DNA of 10,120 bases from an uncultured Collinsella sp. (GCA_900751665.1 CAADSV010000009.1:1-10120), one strand, 5' to 3'; counted from the first letter of the stretch, positions 1 to 6,073 are shown. Made by a program: numbers and translations. Notes: generated from the letters alone by a model not told the origin.

Positions 1-9
1 GTTGTTTGA

Positions 10-108
10 AACCGCGGTCTTGTTGGCTCGCCCGGCTGTACCGAGCCTTTTGCCTTTGCATTTGCAGCGCCGCTGGGGAGCCAGACGCTCGGTTGCGAGC
101 CCGATCAT
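10..108 (+). pseudogene. N-terminal coding remnant of the cysteine desulfidase (GCTEP motif)
   Basis: The frame that continues into the desulfidase reads from position 10 as NRGLVGSPGCTEPFAFAFAA and on to GCEPDHM at the ATG of 109. GCTEP (about 34-48) is the invariant N-terminal motif of the family, and its Cys is one of the cluster ligands. The codon at 7-9 in this frame is TGA, and no ATG, GTG or TTG lies in frame between it and 109. The coding similarity therefore runs up to a stop codon. A nonsense mutation, a frameshift just upstream, or a sequence or assembly error at the window edge would all explain this. Confidence 0.6.
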
Positions 109-1284
109 ATGGATGTTGCCTGCTCGGGCAACATCATCAAGAACGTCAAGAGCGTGACCGTGCCCAACTCGGGCGGTATGCACGGTATTGAGGCCGCGGC
201 CGTGCTGGGTGCCGTGGGCGGCGACGCTAAGAGCGCGCTCGAGGTGCTCGAGAGCGTTAACGATGAAGACCGCGCTCGCGTGGCCGAGCTCCTCGCCGAC
301 GCCGGCTACTGCGATGTGTCGCTTGTCGAAGGTGTGCCCAACCTCTACATCAAGGTGACTGCGACGGCCGGGGGCCATACCGCGGTCGTCGAGATTACCG
401 ATCACCACACTAATGTCACGTGCCATACGCTCGATGGTATTCCGGTATGCGGCAAGTCGGCGGGGGAGTGTGCCGCCTGCGCCGAGCGCGTGGTGGCCGA
501 GCGTGCGGCGGATAAGGCCGATACCCCTATGAGCATTGAGTCCATCATCGACTTTATCGAGGACGGTGACATTGAGGACGCCCGCGCTGCCGTTGAGCGT
601 CAGATTGAGCTGAATGGCGCAATCAGTGCCGAGGGCCTTGCGCACGCTTGGGGCGCCGAGGTTGGTCGTACGCTGCTGGGTGCTCGTGCCGATGACGTCG
701 CCTGCCGTGCCCGTGCCCGTGCGGCCTCCGGGTCCGACGCCCGCATGAACGGCTGCGCGCTGCCGGTCGCCATTGTGTGCGGCTCGGGCAATCAGGGCAT
801 TACCTGCGCATTGCCCGTCATGGAGTATGCCGAGTACCTGCGTTGCGACCACGAGCGCCTGGTGCGCGCCGTGATGCTGTCCGATCTTATCGCCGTGCAT
901 ATCAAGAGCTATATTGGTGCGCTCTCGGCGTTTTGCGGTGCTATTTGCGCCGCGTGCGGCGCCGGCGCCGCGATTACCTGGCTGTGCGGTGGCACGCGCG
1001 AGCAGATTGGCGCGACGGTCTCGAATACGCTCGGCAACGTTGGCGGCATCGGGTGCGACGGAGGCAAAGGGAGCCTTGCCGCCAAGATCTCGGCTGCCGT
1101 CGATGCGGCGATTCTGGGCCATGATATGGCCATGCAGGGTCGCGGCTTCCGCGCCGGCGAGGGCTTGATCCAGGATACCGTCGAGCAGACGATTGCCAGC
1201 ATGGGTTATGTGGGCCGTGTCGGTATGAAAGATACCGACGTCGAGATCCTCAACATCATGATCGGCAAAACCCAGGTTTGTTAG
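109..1284 (+). CDS. cyuA: L-cysteine desulfidase, CyuA/YhaM (SDH-alpha) family, 5' end disrupted or incomplete
   Basis: Family members are oxygen-sensitive [4Fe-4S] enzymes that split L-cysteine into pyruvate, ammonia and sulfide in the cytosol. From the ATG at 109 the reading frame gives 391 residues; full-length relatives have about 430. Visible family landmarks are SGNIIKNVKSV near residue 6, the ASGSDARMNG stretch, GSGNQGIT at residues 225-232, a Cys-rich segment with C276, C280 and C283, and GCDGGKG with C316. One Cys in each of the last two segments corresponds to cluster ligands in studied homologs. The third expected ligand, in the N-terminal GCTEP motif, is encoded upstream of the ATG (separate entry), so a protein starting at 109 would lack it. 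No good ribosome binding site precedes 109. Either the gene is broken near its 5' end or the true start is outside the window. The family call is secure; activity is uncertain. Confusion with L-serine dehydratase alpha chain is possible by domain name only. Confidence 0.85.
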   Translation: MDVACSGNIIKNVKSVTVPNSGGMHGIEAAAVLGAVGGDAKSALEVLESVNDEDRARVAELLADAGYCDVSLVEGVPNLYIKVTATAGGHTAVVEITDHHTNVTCHTLDGIPVCGKSAGECAACAERVVAERAADKADTPMSIESIIDFIEDGDIEDARAAVERQIELNGAISAEGLAHAWGAEVGRTLLGARADDVACRARARAASGSDARMNGCALPVAIVCGSGNQGITCALPVMEYAEYLRCDHERLVRAVMLSDLIAVHIKSYIGALSAFCGAICAACGAGAAITWLCGGTREQIGATVSNTLGNVGGIGCDGGKGSLAAKISAAVDAAILGHDMAMQGRGFRAGEGLIQDTVEQTIASMGYVGRVGMKDTDVEILNIMIGKTQVC

Positions 1285-1311
1285 TTACGCGGTTTTACCA
1301 AACCGCGTAAC
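1284..1311 (+). terminator. 12-bp hairpin on the cyuA stop codon
   Basis: The arms GTTACGCGGTTT (1284-1295) and AAACCGCGTAAC (1300-1311) are perfectly complementary around a TACC loop. The left arm begins on the last base of the TAG stop. No T-run follows (CCAGTCGACG), so it is not a standard intrinsic terminator. It may protect the mRNA 3' end or act together with the large element that starts 3 nt later. Confidence 0.5.
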
Positions 1312-1313
1312 CA

Positions 1314-1428
1314 GTCGACGCTGCAAACGCCCCTAAGCGGCAATCTGCCTTTCAATCGTCGGGCATGGCCAGAAGGCCTATGCCCTCCTCTTTCAAGGCA
1401 CATTGCTCGCTTAGGGGCGTTTTCGCTG
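1314..1428 (+). repeat. 115-nt structured intergenic element, copy A
   Basis: The element lies between the convergent desulfidase and HAD genes. Its order is: 5' flank GTCGACGCTGC (1314-1324); helix arm AAACGCCCCTAAGCG (1325-1339) pairing perfectly with 1408-1422; one-base bulge T1407; GCAAT/ATTGC (1340-1344 with 1402-1406); a C/C mismatch; TGCCTT/AAGGCA (1346-1351 with 1395-1400); a 9x9 internal loop TCAATCGTC (1352-1360) facing TCCTCTTTC (1386-1394); an apical hairpin at 1361-1385 (GGGCATGGCC, loop AGAA, GGCC-T-ATGCCC); and 3' flank TCGCTG (1423-1428). Copy B at 4424-4538 matches it column for column with different but still complementary arms. The TTTT at 1420-1423 leaves a terminator role open. 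It is not a coding region. It is assigned to the + strand because both copies read this way. Confidence 0.8.
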
Positions 1429-1474
1429 ACTTATGCTCAACCTGTGGCGCTTTTTTTGGAGCGAGGGAGGGGTA

Positions 1475-2233
1475 CTACGACAGTTCGTCGGCTATTTGGT
1501 GTTCGTAGAAGGCTTCTACTACGGCGTTAAAGTCGCGGGCGAAGTCTTCCATGGTTCCGCGCCAGGTGGCTCGGCTGGGCTTGCCCTGGCCCACAAAGGC
1601 GGTTTGGATGCCGCAATCGGGGGACGGGAAGTCGCGTTTGGGATCGTTGCCCACCATAAGGACCTCGTGTGGCTCGAGCCCCATCACCTGCAGCTGCTCT
1701 AGATAGTAGGTGGCATCGGGCTTGCAGCGGGTGGTGTTTCCCATGTGCGTGACGAGCTCAAAGGGGGCGTCGGCCAGGTCGCCCCAACCCATGCGGCACT
1801 CGATGGCCCCCTGCGGAAAGCTGGGGTTGGTAAAGAGCGCGCAGCGCAGCCCTGCGTCCTGTACGGCCTGAAGCGCGGCGTGTGCGCCCGGCATGGCGTG
1901 GGCGTTGATGAGTTCGTCGTTCTTGTACGGAAGAACTTCGCGGTCGTAGTAGGTAAACGCCTCGTAGATGAGGGGATCGGAGAGGCAGATGCCGCACCTG
2001 CGCTCGACCTCTTCTTGGTAAAACTCAAGATTGGTGCGATTGTCCGTGCCGCTGCGGCGATTGGCGTTGAGGTCGACAAGGATGGTGCCCAGGCGTGCCA
2101 TCGTGCCACCGCGGCTGCGTCGCCCGATATCCGCGAGCATCGACGAGACATCCTTAAAATAGCGAAGGATGAATGCGTTGAGGTTGATGCTAAGAAGCGT
2201 TTCGTCCATATCGAAAACGACTGCTTTGAGCAC
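1475..2233 (-). CDS. HAD-superfamily hydrolase
   Basis: A haloacid-dehalogenase-like hydrolase of 252 residues, probably a cytosolic phosphatase; the substrate is not apparent. All four HAD motifs are visible: motif I DMDET with nucleophile D8 and acid D10; motif II FTNPS with T135; motif III K171 in RCKPDATYYLEQL; motif IV GNDPKRDFPSPDCG with D197 and D201. The region between motifs I and II (about residues 18-115) would form an alpha-helical cap. The frame is open 57 codons further upstream, but that extension has no family character. I chose GTG at 2233-2231 because AGAAAGG lies about 7 nt upstream and DMDET then sits at the usual distance from the N-terminus. The gene is divergent from rpsA and convergent with the desulfidase, and forms a single-gene unit. 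Confidence 0.88.
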   Translation of the reverse strand: MLKAVVFDMDETLLSINLNAFILRYFKDVSSMLADIGRRSRGGTMARLGTILVDLNANRRSGTDNRTNLEFYQEEVERRCGICLSDPLIYEAFTYYDREVLPYKNDELINAHAMPGAHAALQAVQDAGLRCALFTNPSFPQGAIECRMGWGDLADAPFELVTHMGNTTRCKPDATYYLEQLQVMGLEPHEVLMVGNDPKRDFPSPDCGIQTAFVGQGKPSRATWRGTMEDFARDFNAVVEAFYEHQIADELS

Positions 2234-2548
2234 GCGGGCACCTTTCTCGTAAATTTGATCTAGAGTCGTTGGCTCCGGATACTTTACCCCAAAGCCAAAT
2301 GCCTGGCTGGTTATCGTCAAGTTGCGGAGACGTGAGTTCATAAGATTACGAAAAAGTCTCCACACGAGTAAAAAATCGCAGTTCACGCTTGAAATCGAAC
2401 TCATTTCCCCGTAACCTATACGAACGTGATTGCATAAGCGTCACATTAGTATCTGTCGGCTCCCGAGTGTTCCTAAACGTTGTGTGCTTGTCGCACCCTT
2501 CTGTAGGTCCTAGCAATCGGGGCCCCGTAGTTCGAAAGGGGTCCACCT
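2234..2548. other. 315-base intergenic gap between the divergent HAD gene and rpsA
   Basis: I see no gene here. It must hold both divergent promoters. A weak candidate for the minus strand is GTGACG (2444-2439), an 18-base spacer and TATAGG (2420-2415), which would give the HAD mRNA a leader of roughly 170 nt. I found no convincing -35/-10 pair for rpsA. A perfect 10-bp palindrome CGGGGCCCCG (about 2518-2527) lies just upstream of the rpsA ribosome binding site and could fold in its leader. No known riboswitch consensus was recognised. Confidence 0.4.
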
Positions 2549-3715
2549 TTGAGTGAGATTCAGAACTCGTCCATTTTCTCTCTTGACGATGTCAATGAGG
2601 AGGAGATGAACAACCTCATCGACGGTACGATTACCGACTTTGATGAGGGCGATCTCGTTAACGGCACTGTCGTTAAGATCGAGCATGACGAGGTGCTCGT
2701 TGACATCGGATTCAAGTCCGAGGGCGTTATCCCGGTCCGCGAGCTGTCCATCCGCAAGGACGCTAACCCTGCAGACATCGTTGCACTCGGTGATCCCATC
2801 GAGGCTCTGGTTCTCCAGAAGGAGGACAAGGACGGTCGTCTGGTCCTGTCCAAGAAGCGTGCCGAGTACGAGCGTGCTTGGAACCGCATCGAGGAGAAGT
2901 TCAACTCCGGCGAGAACGTCGAGGGCGAGGTTATCGAGGTTGTCAAGGGCGGCCTGATCCTCGACATCGGCCTGCGTGGCTTCCTGCCCGCTTCCCTCGT
3001 CGACCTCCGTCGTGTCAAGGACCTCACCTCCTACATGGGCACTCGCATCGAGGCCCGCGTCATCGAGATGGACCGCAACCGCAACAACGTCGTCCTCTCC
3101 CGTCGCGTCGTGCTCGAGGAGTCCCGTAAGGCCGAGCGCTCCGAGATCCTGTCCAAGCTCAAGTCTGGCATGCGTCTCCAGGGCACCGTTTCCTCCATCG
3201 TCGACTTCGGCGCTTTCGTCGACCTCGGCGGTATCGACGGCCTCATCCACATCTCCGAGCTCTCCTGGAACCACGTCAACCATCCTTCCGAGGTTGTCAA
3301 GGTCGGCCAGGAGGTCGAGGTCGAGGTTCTCGACGTCGATCTCAACCGCGAGCGCATCTCTCTGGGTCTCAAGCAGACCACCGAGGATCCGTGGCGCGCA
3401 CTGGTCAAGAAGTACCCCGTCGGCGCTATCGTCGAGGGCACTGTGACCAAGCTTGTCCCGTTCGGCGCTTTCGTCGACCTGGGCGAGGGCATCGAGGGCC
3501 TGGTGCACATCTCCGAGATGGCCAACAAGCACGTCGACCAGCCTTCTCAGGTCACCCACGTGGGCGACAAGGTTCAGGTCAAGGTCATGGAGATCGACCT
3601 CGACCGTCGTCGTATCTCCCTGTCCATGAAGTCCGCTGCTGAGACTCTGGGCGTCGAGATCGAGGTCACCCCGCTGCCTTCCGAGAAGAAGGACGAGGAG
3701 ACCGACGCCGAGTAA
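2549..3715 (+). CDS. rpsA: 30S ribosomal protein S1
   Basis: S1 binds mRNA at the 30S subunit and helps initiate translation on structured leaders. The protein has 388 residues and four S1 (OB-fold) repeats at about 34-103, 121-186, 206-275 and 291-362. Repeats 3 and 4 are the best conserved, each with FGAFVDLG followed by GL(I/V)HISE. The N-terminal 30 residues and the C-terminal tail (EKKDEETDAE) are acidic. E. coli S1 has six repeats and 557 residues; shorter four-repeat forms are usual in Gram-positives. The start is TTG at 2549: AAAGGGG (2535-2541) is 7 nt upstream, no in-frame ATG or GTG fits, and the protein begins SEIQNSS. Codons are strongly biased to C-ending forms (GTC, CTC, ATC, GAG), as expected for a highly expressed gene. 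It is monocistronic, with a strong terminator 25 nt after the stop. Confidence 0.96.
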   Translation: MSEIQNSSIFSLDDVNEEEMNNLIDGTITDFDEGDLVNGTVVKIEHDEVLVDIGFKSEGVIPVRELSIRKDANPADIVALGDPIEALVLQKEDKDGRLVLSKKRAEYERAWNRIEEKFNSGENVEGEVIEVVKGGLILDIGLRGFLPASLVDLRRVKDLTSYMGTRIEARVIEMDRNRNNVVLSRRVVLEESRKAERSEILSKLKSGMRLQGTVSSIVDFGAFVDLGGIDGLIHISELSWNHVNHPSEVVKVGQEVEVEVLDVDLNRERISLGLKQTTEDPWRALVKKYPVGAIVEGTVTKLVPFGAFVDLGEGIEGLVHISEMANKHVDQPSQVTHVGDKVQVKVMEIDLDRRRISLSMKSAAETLGVEIEVTPLPSEKKDEETDAE

Positions 3716-3740
3716 ATCGGCTTGACGATCACTTGTTTTA

Positions 3741-3773
3741 AGGGATCCGTCCGCAATGGACGGGTCCCTTTTT
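3741..3773 (+). terminator. Intrinsic terminator of rpsA
   Basis: AGGGATCCGTCC (3741-3752) pairs with GGACGGGTCCCT (3758-3769), with one T-G wobble, around a 5-nt loop. TTTTT (3769-3773) follows. It starts 25 nt after the rpsA stop codon. Confidence 0.92.
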
Positions 3774-3847
3774 GCATTTGCTGCTGTGGTGCACGATGCT
3801 GTCCGTGCGCAATGCTGCCCGGGCTGTTCACAGGCTATTGGGTTGTT

Positions 3848-3918
3848 GGTGCATGAAAAATGCCGACATCCCGCCTCGGGGAGGAGGCGGGAACGCACCG
3901 AGTAGACGGAGGGGTGCG
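3848..3918 (+). other. GC-rich structured segment with alternative pairing between rpsA and rnpB
   Basis: The 339-base gap between rpsA and rnpB (3716-4054) holds the rpsA terminator, this segment and the rnpB promoter; I see no protein gene in it. The segment has a perfect 8-bp hairpin, CCCGCCTC (3870-3877) and GAGGCGGG (3884-3891) with a 6-nt loop. CGCACC (3894-3899) can pair either with GGTGC (3848-3852), enclosing the hairpin, or with GGTGCG (3913-3918), forming a second hairpin. A weak + strand promoter-like pair follows: CTGACG (3938-3943) and TACTAT (3961-3966) with a 17-base spacer. The function is unknown. Confidence 0.35.
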
Positions 3919-4038
3919 GAGCGCGGTCGCGTCTCGACTGACGACGTTGCCCATCGACGATACTATTGTACTGCATAGCGTGGTTCTTGGTTTATCGTGT
4001 CGAACGCTTGTGTTGTGCCATTGCCTGTGACAACGGTG

Positions 4039-4047
4039 TGCTACACT
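4039..4047 (+). promoter_or_regulatory. Extended -10 promoter of rnpB
   Basis: TGCTACACT is an extended -10 (TGn plus TACACT). It ends about 8 nt before the start of the RNase P RNA P1 helix, so the transcription start would coincide with the mature 5' end. TTGCCT (4021-4026) is a possible -35, but its 15-base spacer is short. Confidence 0.6.
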
Positions 4048-4054
4048 CTTGCAC

Positions 4055-4418
4055 TGCTGAGTGGGCCAGACGGTCGCGCGATGTGCTGCTTGCGGCACGC
4101 GTGAGGAAAGTCCGGGCTCCAGAGGGCGGGATGCCGGCTAACGGCCGGGCGGAGTGATCCGACGGAAAGCGCCGCAGAAAAGAAGACTCCCACCTGCGCC
4201 GCTAGGCGTAAAGGGAAAAGCTGAAACGGTGGTGTAAGAGACCACCAGCGTCGTGGCAACACGGCGGCTTGGCAAGCCCCATCCGGAGCAAGCGCGAATA
4301 GGAACGCTATGGGCCGGCCCGGTCCGCGTTCGGGTAGCGTGCGTGGAGCTGCACGGTAACGTGCAGACAAGATAAATGACCGTTCACGACAGAACCCGGC
4401 TTATAGGCCCACTCGGCA
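4055..4418 (+). ncRNA. rnpB: RNase P RNA (A-type)
   Basis: This is the catalytic RNA of ribonuclease P, which cuts the 5' leaders from precursor tRNAs together with the RnpA protein. The conserved P4-forming blocks are present: GAGGAAAGTCCGGGCTCC at 4103-4120 and ACAGAACCCGGCTTATAG at 4389-4406. Terminal helix P1 closes the molecule: GAGTGGGCC (4059-4067) pairs perfectly with GGCCCACTC (4406-4414), and three further pairs (one wobble) reach 4056 and 4417. Internal blocks GAAACGGTG, AGAGACCACCAGC and GGCAAGCCCCAT lie in the usual order. The length of about 360 nt suits an A-type RNA. It is preceded by an extended -10 promoter. No simple terminator hairpin follows; instead element B begins about 7 nt after P1. 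The exact ends are inferred from P1. Confidence 0.96.
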
Positions 4419-4423
4419 ACTAT

Positions 4424-4538
4424 GTTGACGCTGCGACGGCGTCAGCTGGCCGATTTGGCGCTCATTCGTCGGTCGCCGTCATAAGGCGTGCTCCCTCCTC
4501 TTTCGGGCCAAATCGACTCAGCTGACGCCGTCTCGCTG
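4424..4538 (+). repeat. 115-nt structured intergenic element, copy B (possible rnpB terminator)
   Basis: It has the same architecture and length as copy A (1314-1428): 5' flank GTTGACGCTGC; arm GACGGCGTCAGCTG (4435-4448) perfectly paired with 4519-4532; G4449-T4518 wobble; C4450/A4516 mismatch and bulge C4517; CGATTTGGC (4451-4459) paired with GCCAAATCG (4507-4515); a G/G mismatch and one C-G pair; internal loop TCATTCGTC (4462-4470) facing TCCTCTTTC (4496-4504); a 25-nt apical segment (4471-4495) with a CGCC/GGCG stem; 3' flank TCGCTG (4533-4538). TTTTT at 4539-4543 follows, and rnpB has no other terminator, so B may terminate rnpB. Its arms share only about chance identity with those of A while staying complementary. 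Confidence 0.8.
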
Positions 4539-4542
4539 TTTT

Positions 4543-4621
4543 TGCCTGGTCATCGGCAGCCTCATTTCTGTTGCATTCTCGTCTTTCAAGGCACCTTGCT
4601 CGCGCTGACGGGTTCTCGCTG
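4543..4621 (+). repeat. Third, 5'-truncated copy (C) of the structured element
   Basis: Positions 4579-4621 match the last 43 nt of copy A in length and order: TCGTCTTTC (A: TCCTCTTTC), AAGGCACCTTGCT (A: AAGGCACATTGCT), a 15-nt arm CGCGCTGACGGGTTC unlike that of A, then TCGCTG. TGCCT at 4543-4547 can still pair with AGGCA at 4589-4593 to close an inner hairpin. No partner for the 15-nt arm is present, and the 5' flank is missing, so this looks like a remnant joined to the end of copy B. Confidence 0.6.
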
Positions 4622-4730
4622 TTGATGACGGCATCATTGGCGTTTCCGCTCTTGTTGGCGAGGGCAACGGTGCTGTCTTTGCCGTATTATTGAGGCTGTT
4701 TGTTGCTTTGCTTGTTGTTGAGGGGCTTTG
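4622..4730. other. Leader region of the YigZ-family gene
   Basis: The gap from rnpB to the next gene exceeds 300 bases and is filled by elements B and C up to 4621. The remaining bases hold no recognised gene. TATTAT at 4685-4690 could be a -10, but no matching -35 lies at 16-18 bases. GAGGGG at 4720-4725 is the ribosome binding site that places the downstream start at TTG 4731. Confidence 0.3.
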
Positions 4731-5366
4731 TTGGACAGCTATTTTACTCTGCAATCGAATATTGAGGCTTCGGGCGAGTTTGTGGACCGCAAGAGCCGGT
4801 TTATTGCCCAGCTGGTCCATATTGAGTCCGAGGATGAGGCGAATGCCTTTATTGAGATGGTTCGCAAGCGCCATTACGACGCTCGACACAATGTTCCCGC
4901 GTGGATTTTGGTCGATGGACGCGAGCGCCAGAGCGATGACGGTGAGCCGAGCCGAACGAGCGGTATGCCGACACTCGAGGTGCTGCGCGGCGCGGGGCTC
5001 AAAAATGTTTGCTGCGTGGTGACGCGCTATTTTGGCGGCACGCTGTTGGGGCCTGGTGGCTTGGTGCGTGCCTATACCGCGGCGACGCAGACGGCGGTGA
5101 CGGCTGCTCGGGAGGCCGGGCAGATCGTCGAGATGACGAGTGTCGTGCCTGTTGACGTGCATGTGGCCTATCCACAGTATGAGCAGGTGCTTCGTTTGGC
5201 GCAGGATTCGGGTGCCAAGGTTTCGGATACCGATTTCGCGGATGCCGTGAAACTTCATTTGGTGTTTAAGGCAGGGGAGCAGGAGTCGTTTTGCGCCAAG
5301 ATGCGCGAGCTTATGGCGGGGCGCGAGGAGATTGAGGTCGGCGCTCCCGAATTTGCCGAGTTCTAA
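4731..5366 (+). CDS. YigZ/IMPACT family protein (UPF0029 plus DUF1949)
   Basis: A 211-residue protein of the YigZ/IMPACT family. The eukaryotic IMPACT relative regulates the kinase GCN2; the bacterial role is not settled, though a link to translation or nucleic-acid binding has been proposed. The N-terminal domain (about 15-125) carries YDARHNVPAWIL near 49-60, DDGEP at 69-73, VTRYFGG at 97-103 and LLGPGGLVRAYT. The C-terminal part (about 137-205) fits the ferredoxin-like DUF1949 domain. Residues after DDGEP read SRTSG where the family normally has a GTAG-like turn. Two adjacent TTG codons (4728, 4731) could start it; 4731 is preferred because GAGGGG is 5 nt upstream, against 2 nt for 4728. 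It converges with the C_GCAxxG_C_C gene across a strong terminator. Confidence 0.9.
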   Translation: MDSYFTLQSNIEASGEFVDRKSRFIAQLVHIESEDEANAFIEMVRKRHYDARHNVPAWILVDGRERQSDDGEPSRTSGMPTLEVLRGAGLKNVCCVVTRYFGGTLLGPGGLVRAYTAATQTAVTAAREAGQIVEMTSVVPVDVHVAYPQYEQVLRLAQDSGAKVSDTDFADAVKLHLVFKAGEQESFCAKMRELMAGREEIEVGAPEFAEF

Positions 5367-5369
5367 CGG

Positions 5370-5421
5370 CGACGGCCGGCGTGCTTTTGGATGGATCCCA
5401 AGCGCGCCGGCCGTCGTTTTT
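5370..5421 (+). terminator. Intrinsic terminator of the YigZ-family gene
   Basis: CGACGGCCGGCG (5370-5381) pairs perfectly with CGCCGGCCGTCG (5405-5416). The stem extends inward by TGCTT/AAGCG with one wobble. TTTTT (5417-5421) follows on the + strand. It lies between two convergent genes, but only the + direction has a T-run. Confidence 0.93.
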
Positions 5422-5434
5422 CTGTTGCTGCCGT

Positions 5435-5881
5435 TTACTCGGCGAGCTGCTTTAGCACATCACAGGCGATCTCGATGGCATCGTCGATGCAACCGGGGCA
5501 GCTGCGGAGCGGACCCTTATCCGATCCGATGCCCTTGAGCGTGCCGCAGACGGTCGTCGTGTTCTTCTCGCCAAAACGCTTGGCGATTTCGCGCGACAGC
5601 TTGTAGGTCTGGCCTTTGGTCTTGGGGTTTTCCATGCCGTCGCTCATTACAAAGCCCATGATGGCCACGGCGCCTGAGATGGCGCCGCAGGTTTCGGTCA
5701 TGCCGCCCATGCCGGCGCCAAAGCCCTCGGTGAGGGTAAAGGCGACCTGGGGGTCGAGCCCGACGGCGGGCGCGAGCGTGCAGGCGACGGCCTGGGCGCA
5801 GTTAAAGCCACGGGCGTGGTATTCGGCAGCCTGAGCCTGACAGGCGGTGATGTCGAGCTGGGCCGTATCGATTTGCTTCAT
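5435..5881 (-). CDS. C_GCAxxG_C_C family redox protein
   Basis: A small cytosolic protein of 148 residues from the C_GCAxxG_C_C (putative redox-active) family, common in anaerobes. Its biochemical role is not established; the conserved cysteines suggest disulfide chemistry or metal/Fe-S binding. Visible are GFNCAQAV with C28, GMGGMTETCGAISGA with C65 (the CGAxxG core), C112, and CPGC with C128 and C131 near the C-terminus. Other cysteines are C14, C34 and C140. The ATG at 5881-5879 is chosen because AAGGAG lies 6 nt upstream. An in-frame ATG six codons earlier and further upstream codons have no comparable site. The gene is divergent from the MetY-type gene, so the two may share regulation. 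Confidence 0.88.
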   Translation of the reverse strand: MKQIDTAQLDITACQAQAAEYHARGFNCAQAVACTLAPAVGLDPQVAFTLTEGFGAGMGGMTETCGAISGAVAIMGFVMSDGMENPKTKGQTYKLSREIAKRFGEKNTTTVCGTLKGIGSDKGPLRSCPGCIDDAIEIACDVLKQLAE

Positions 5882-5965
5882 CGTTGTCTCCTTGGTCATG
5901 GTGTACCCGCCTATGGTACCCGTGACGGTGCGTGTAATCATCGAGAGCTTCATGGATGCCTCATT

Positions 5966-6002
5966 TTTATCTATCGAGCAAATGCCCAAGGCTTGAGATA
6001 AA
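5966..6002. promoter_or_regulatory. Inverted repeat in the divergent C_GCAxxG_C_C/MetY-type gap
   Basis: TTTATCT (5966-5972) and AGATAAA (5996-6002) are perfect inverted repeats separated by 23 bases, in the 231-base gap between two divergent genes. They sit upstream of the MetY-type promoter and could be an operator. Seven-base arms can occur by chance, so this is weak. No SAM riboswitch or T-box consensus was recognised in the gap. Confidence 0.3.
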
Positions 6003-6044
6003 TGCCACGGATCAATTTGTCCCATAACCTACCTTGGGGATGGG

Positions 6045-6073
6045 TTGAGAGGGGTGCAGGGTAGCGGTATCGT
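6045..6073 (+). promoter_or_regulatory. Promoter of the MetY-type gene
   Basis: TTGAGA (6045-6050, 5 of 6 to the -35 consensus), a 17-base spacer, and TATCGT (6068-6073, 4 of 6 to the -10). Transcription would start near 6080, leaving a leader of about 33 nt with AGGGAG at 6101-6106. Confidence 0.6.

Noticed and set aside
1314..1428. Integron attC-type recombination site as an explanation of element A/B
   Set aside because: The structure-over-sequence conservation is attC-like, but the outer ends lack the RYYYAAC/GTTRRRY core boxes, and no integrase or cassette arrangement is present.
1314..1428. Retron msr-msd RNA as an explanation of element A/B
   Set aside because: No reverse transcriptase is encoded nearby and copies lie beside unrelated housekeeping genes.
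2510..3976. Long open frame of 488 codons on the minus strand across rpsA
   Set aside because: It lies antisense to the highly biased rpsA gene, its translation is a low-complexity Asp/Leu/Val-rich mirror of S1 codons, and it reads through the rpsA terminator. It is a shadow of GC-rich coding sequence.
4518..5258. Minus-strand open frame of 246 codons over the YigZ-family gene
   Set aside because: It covers element C and antisense YigZ, and its protein is compositionally odd with no recognisable domain.
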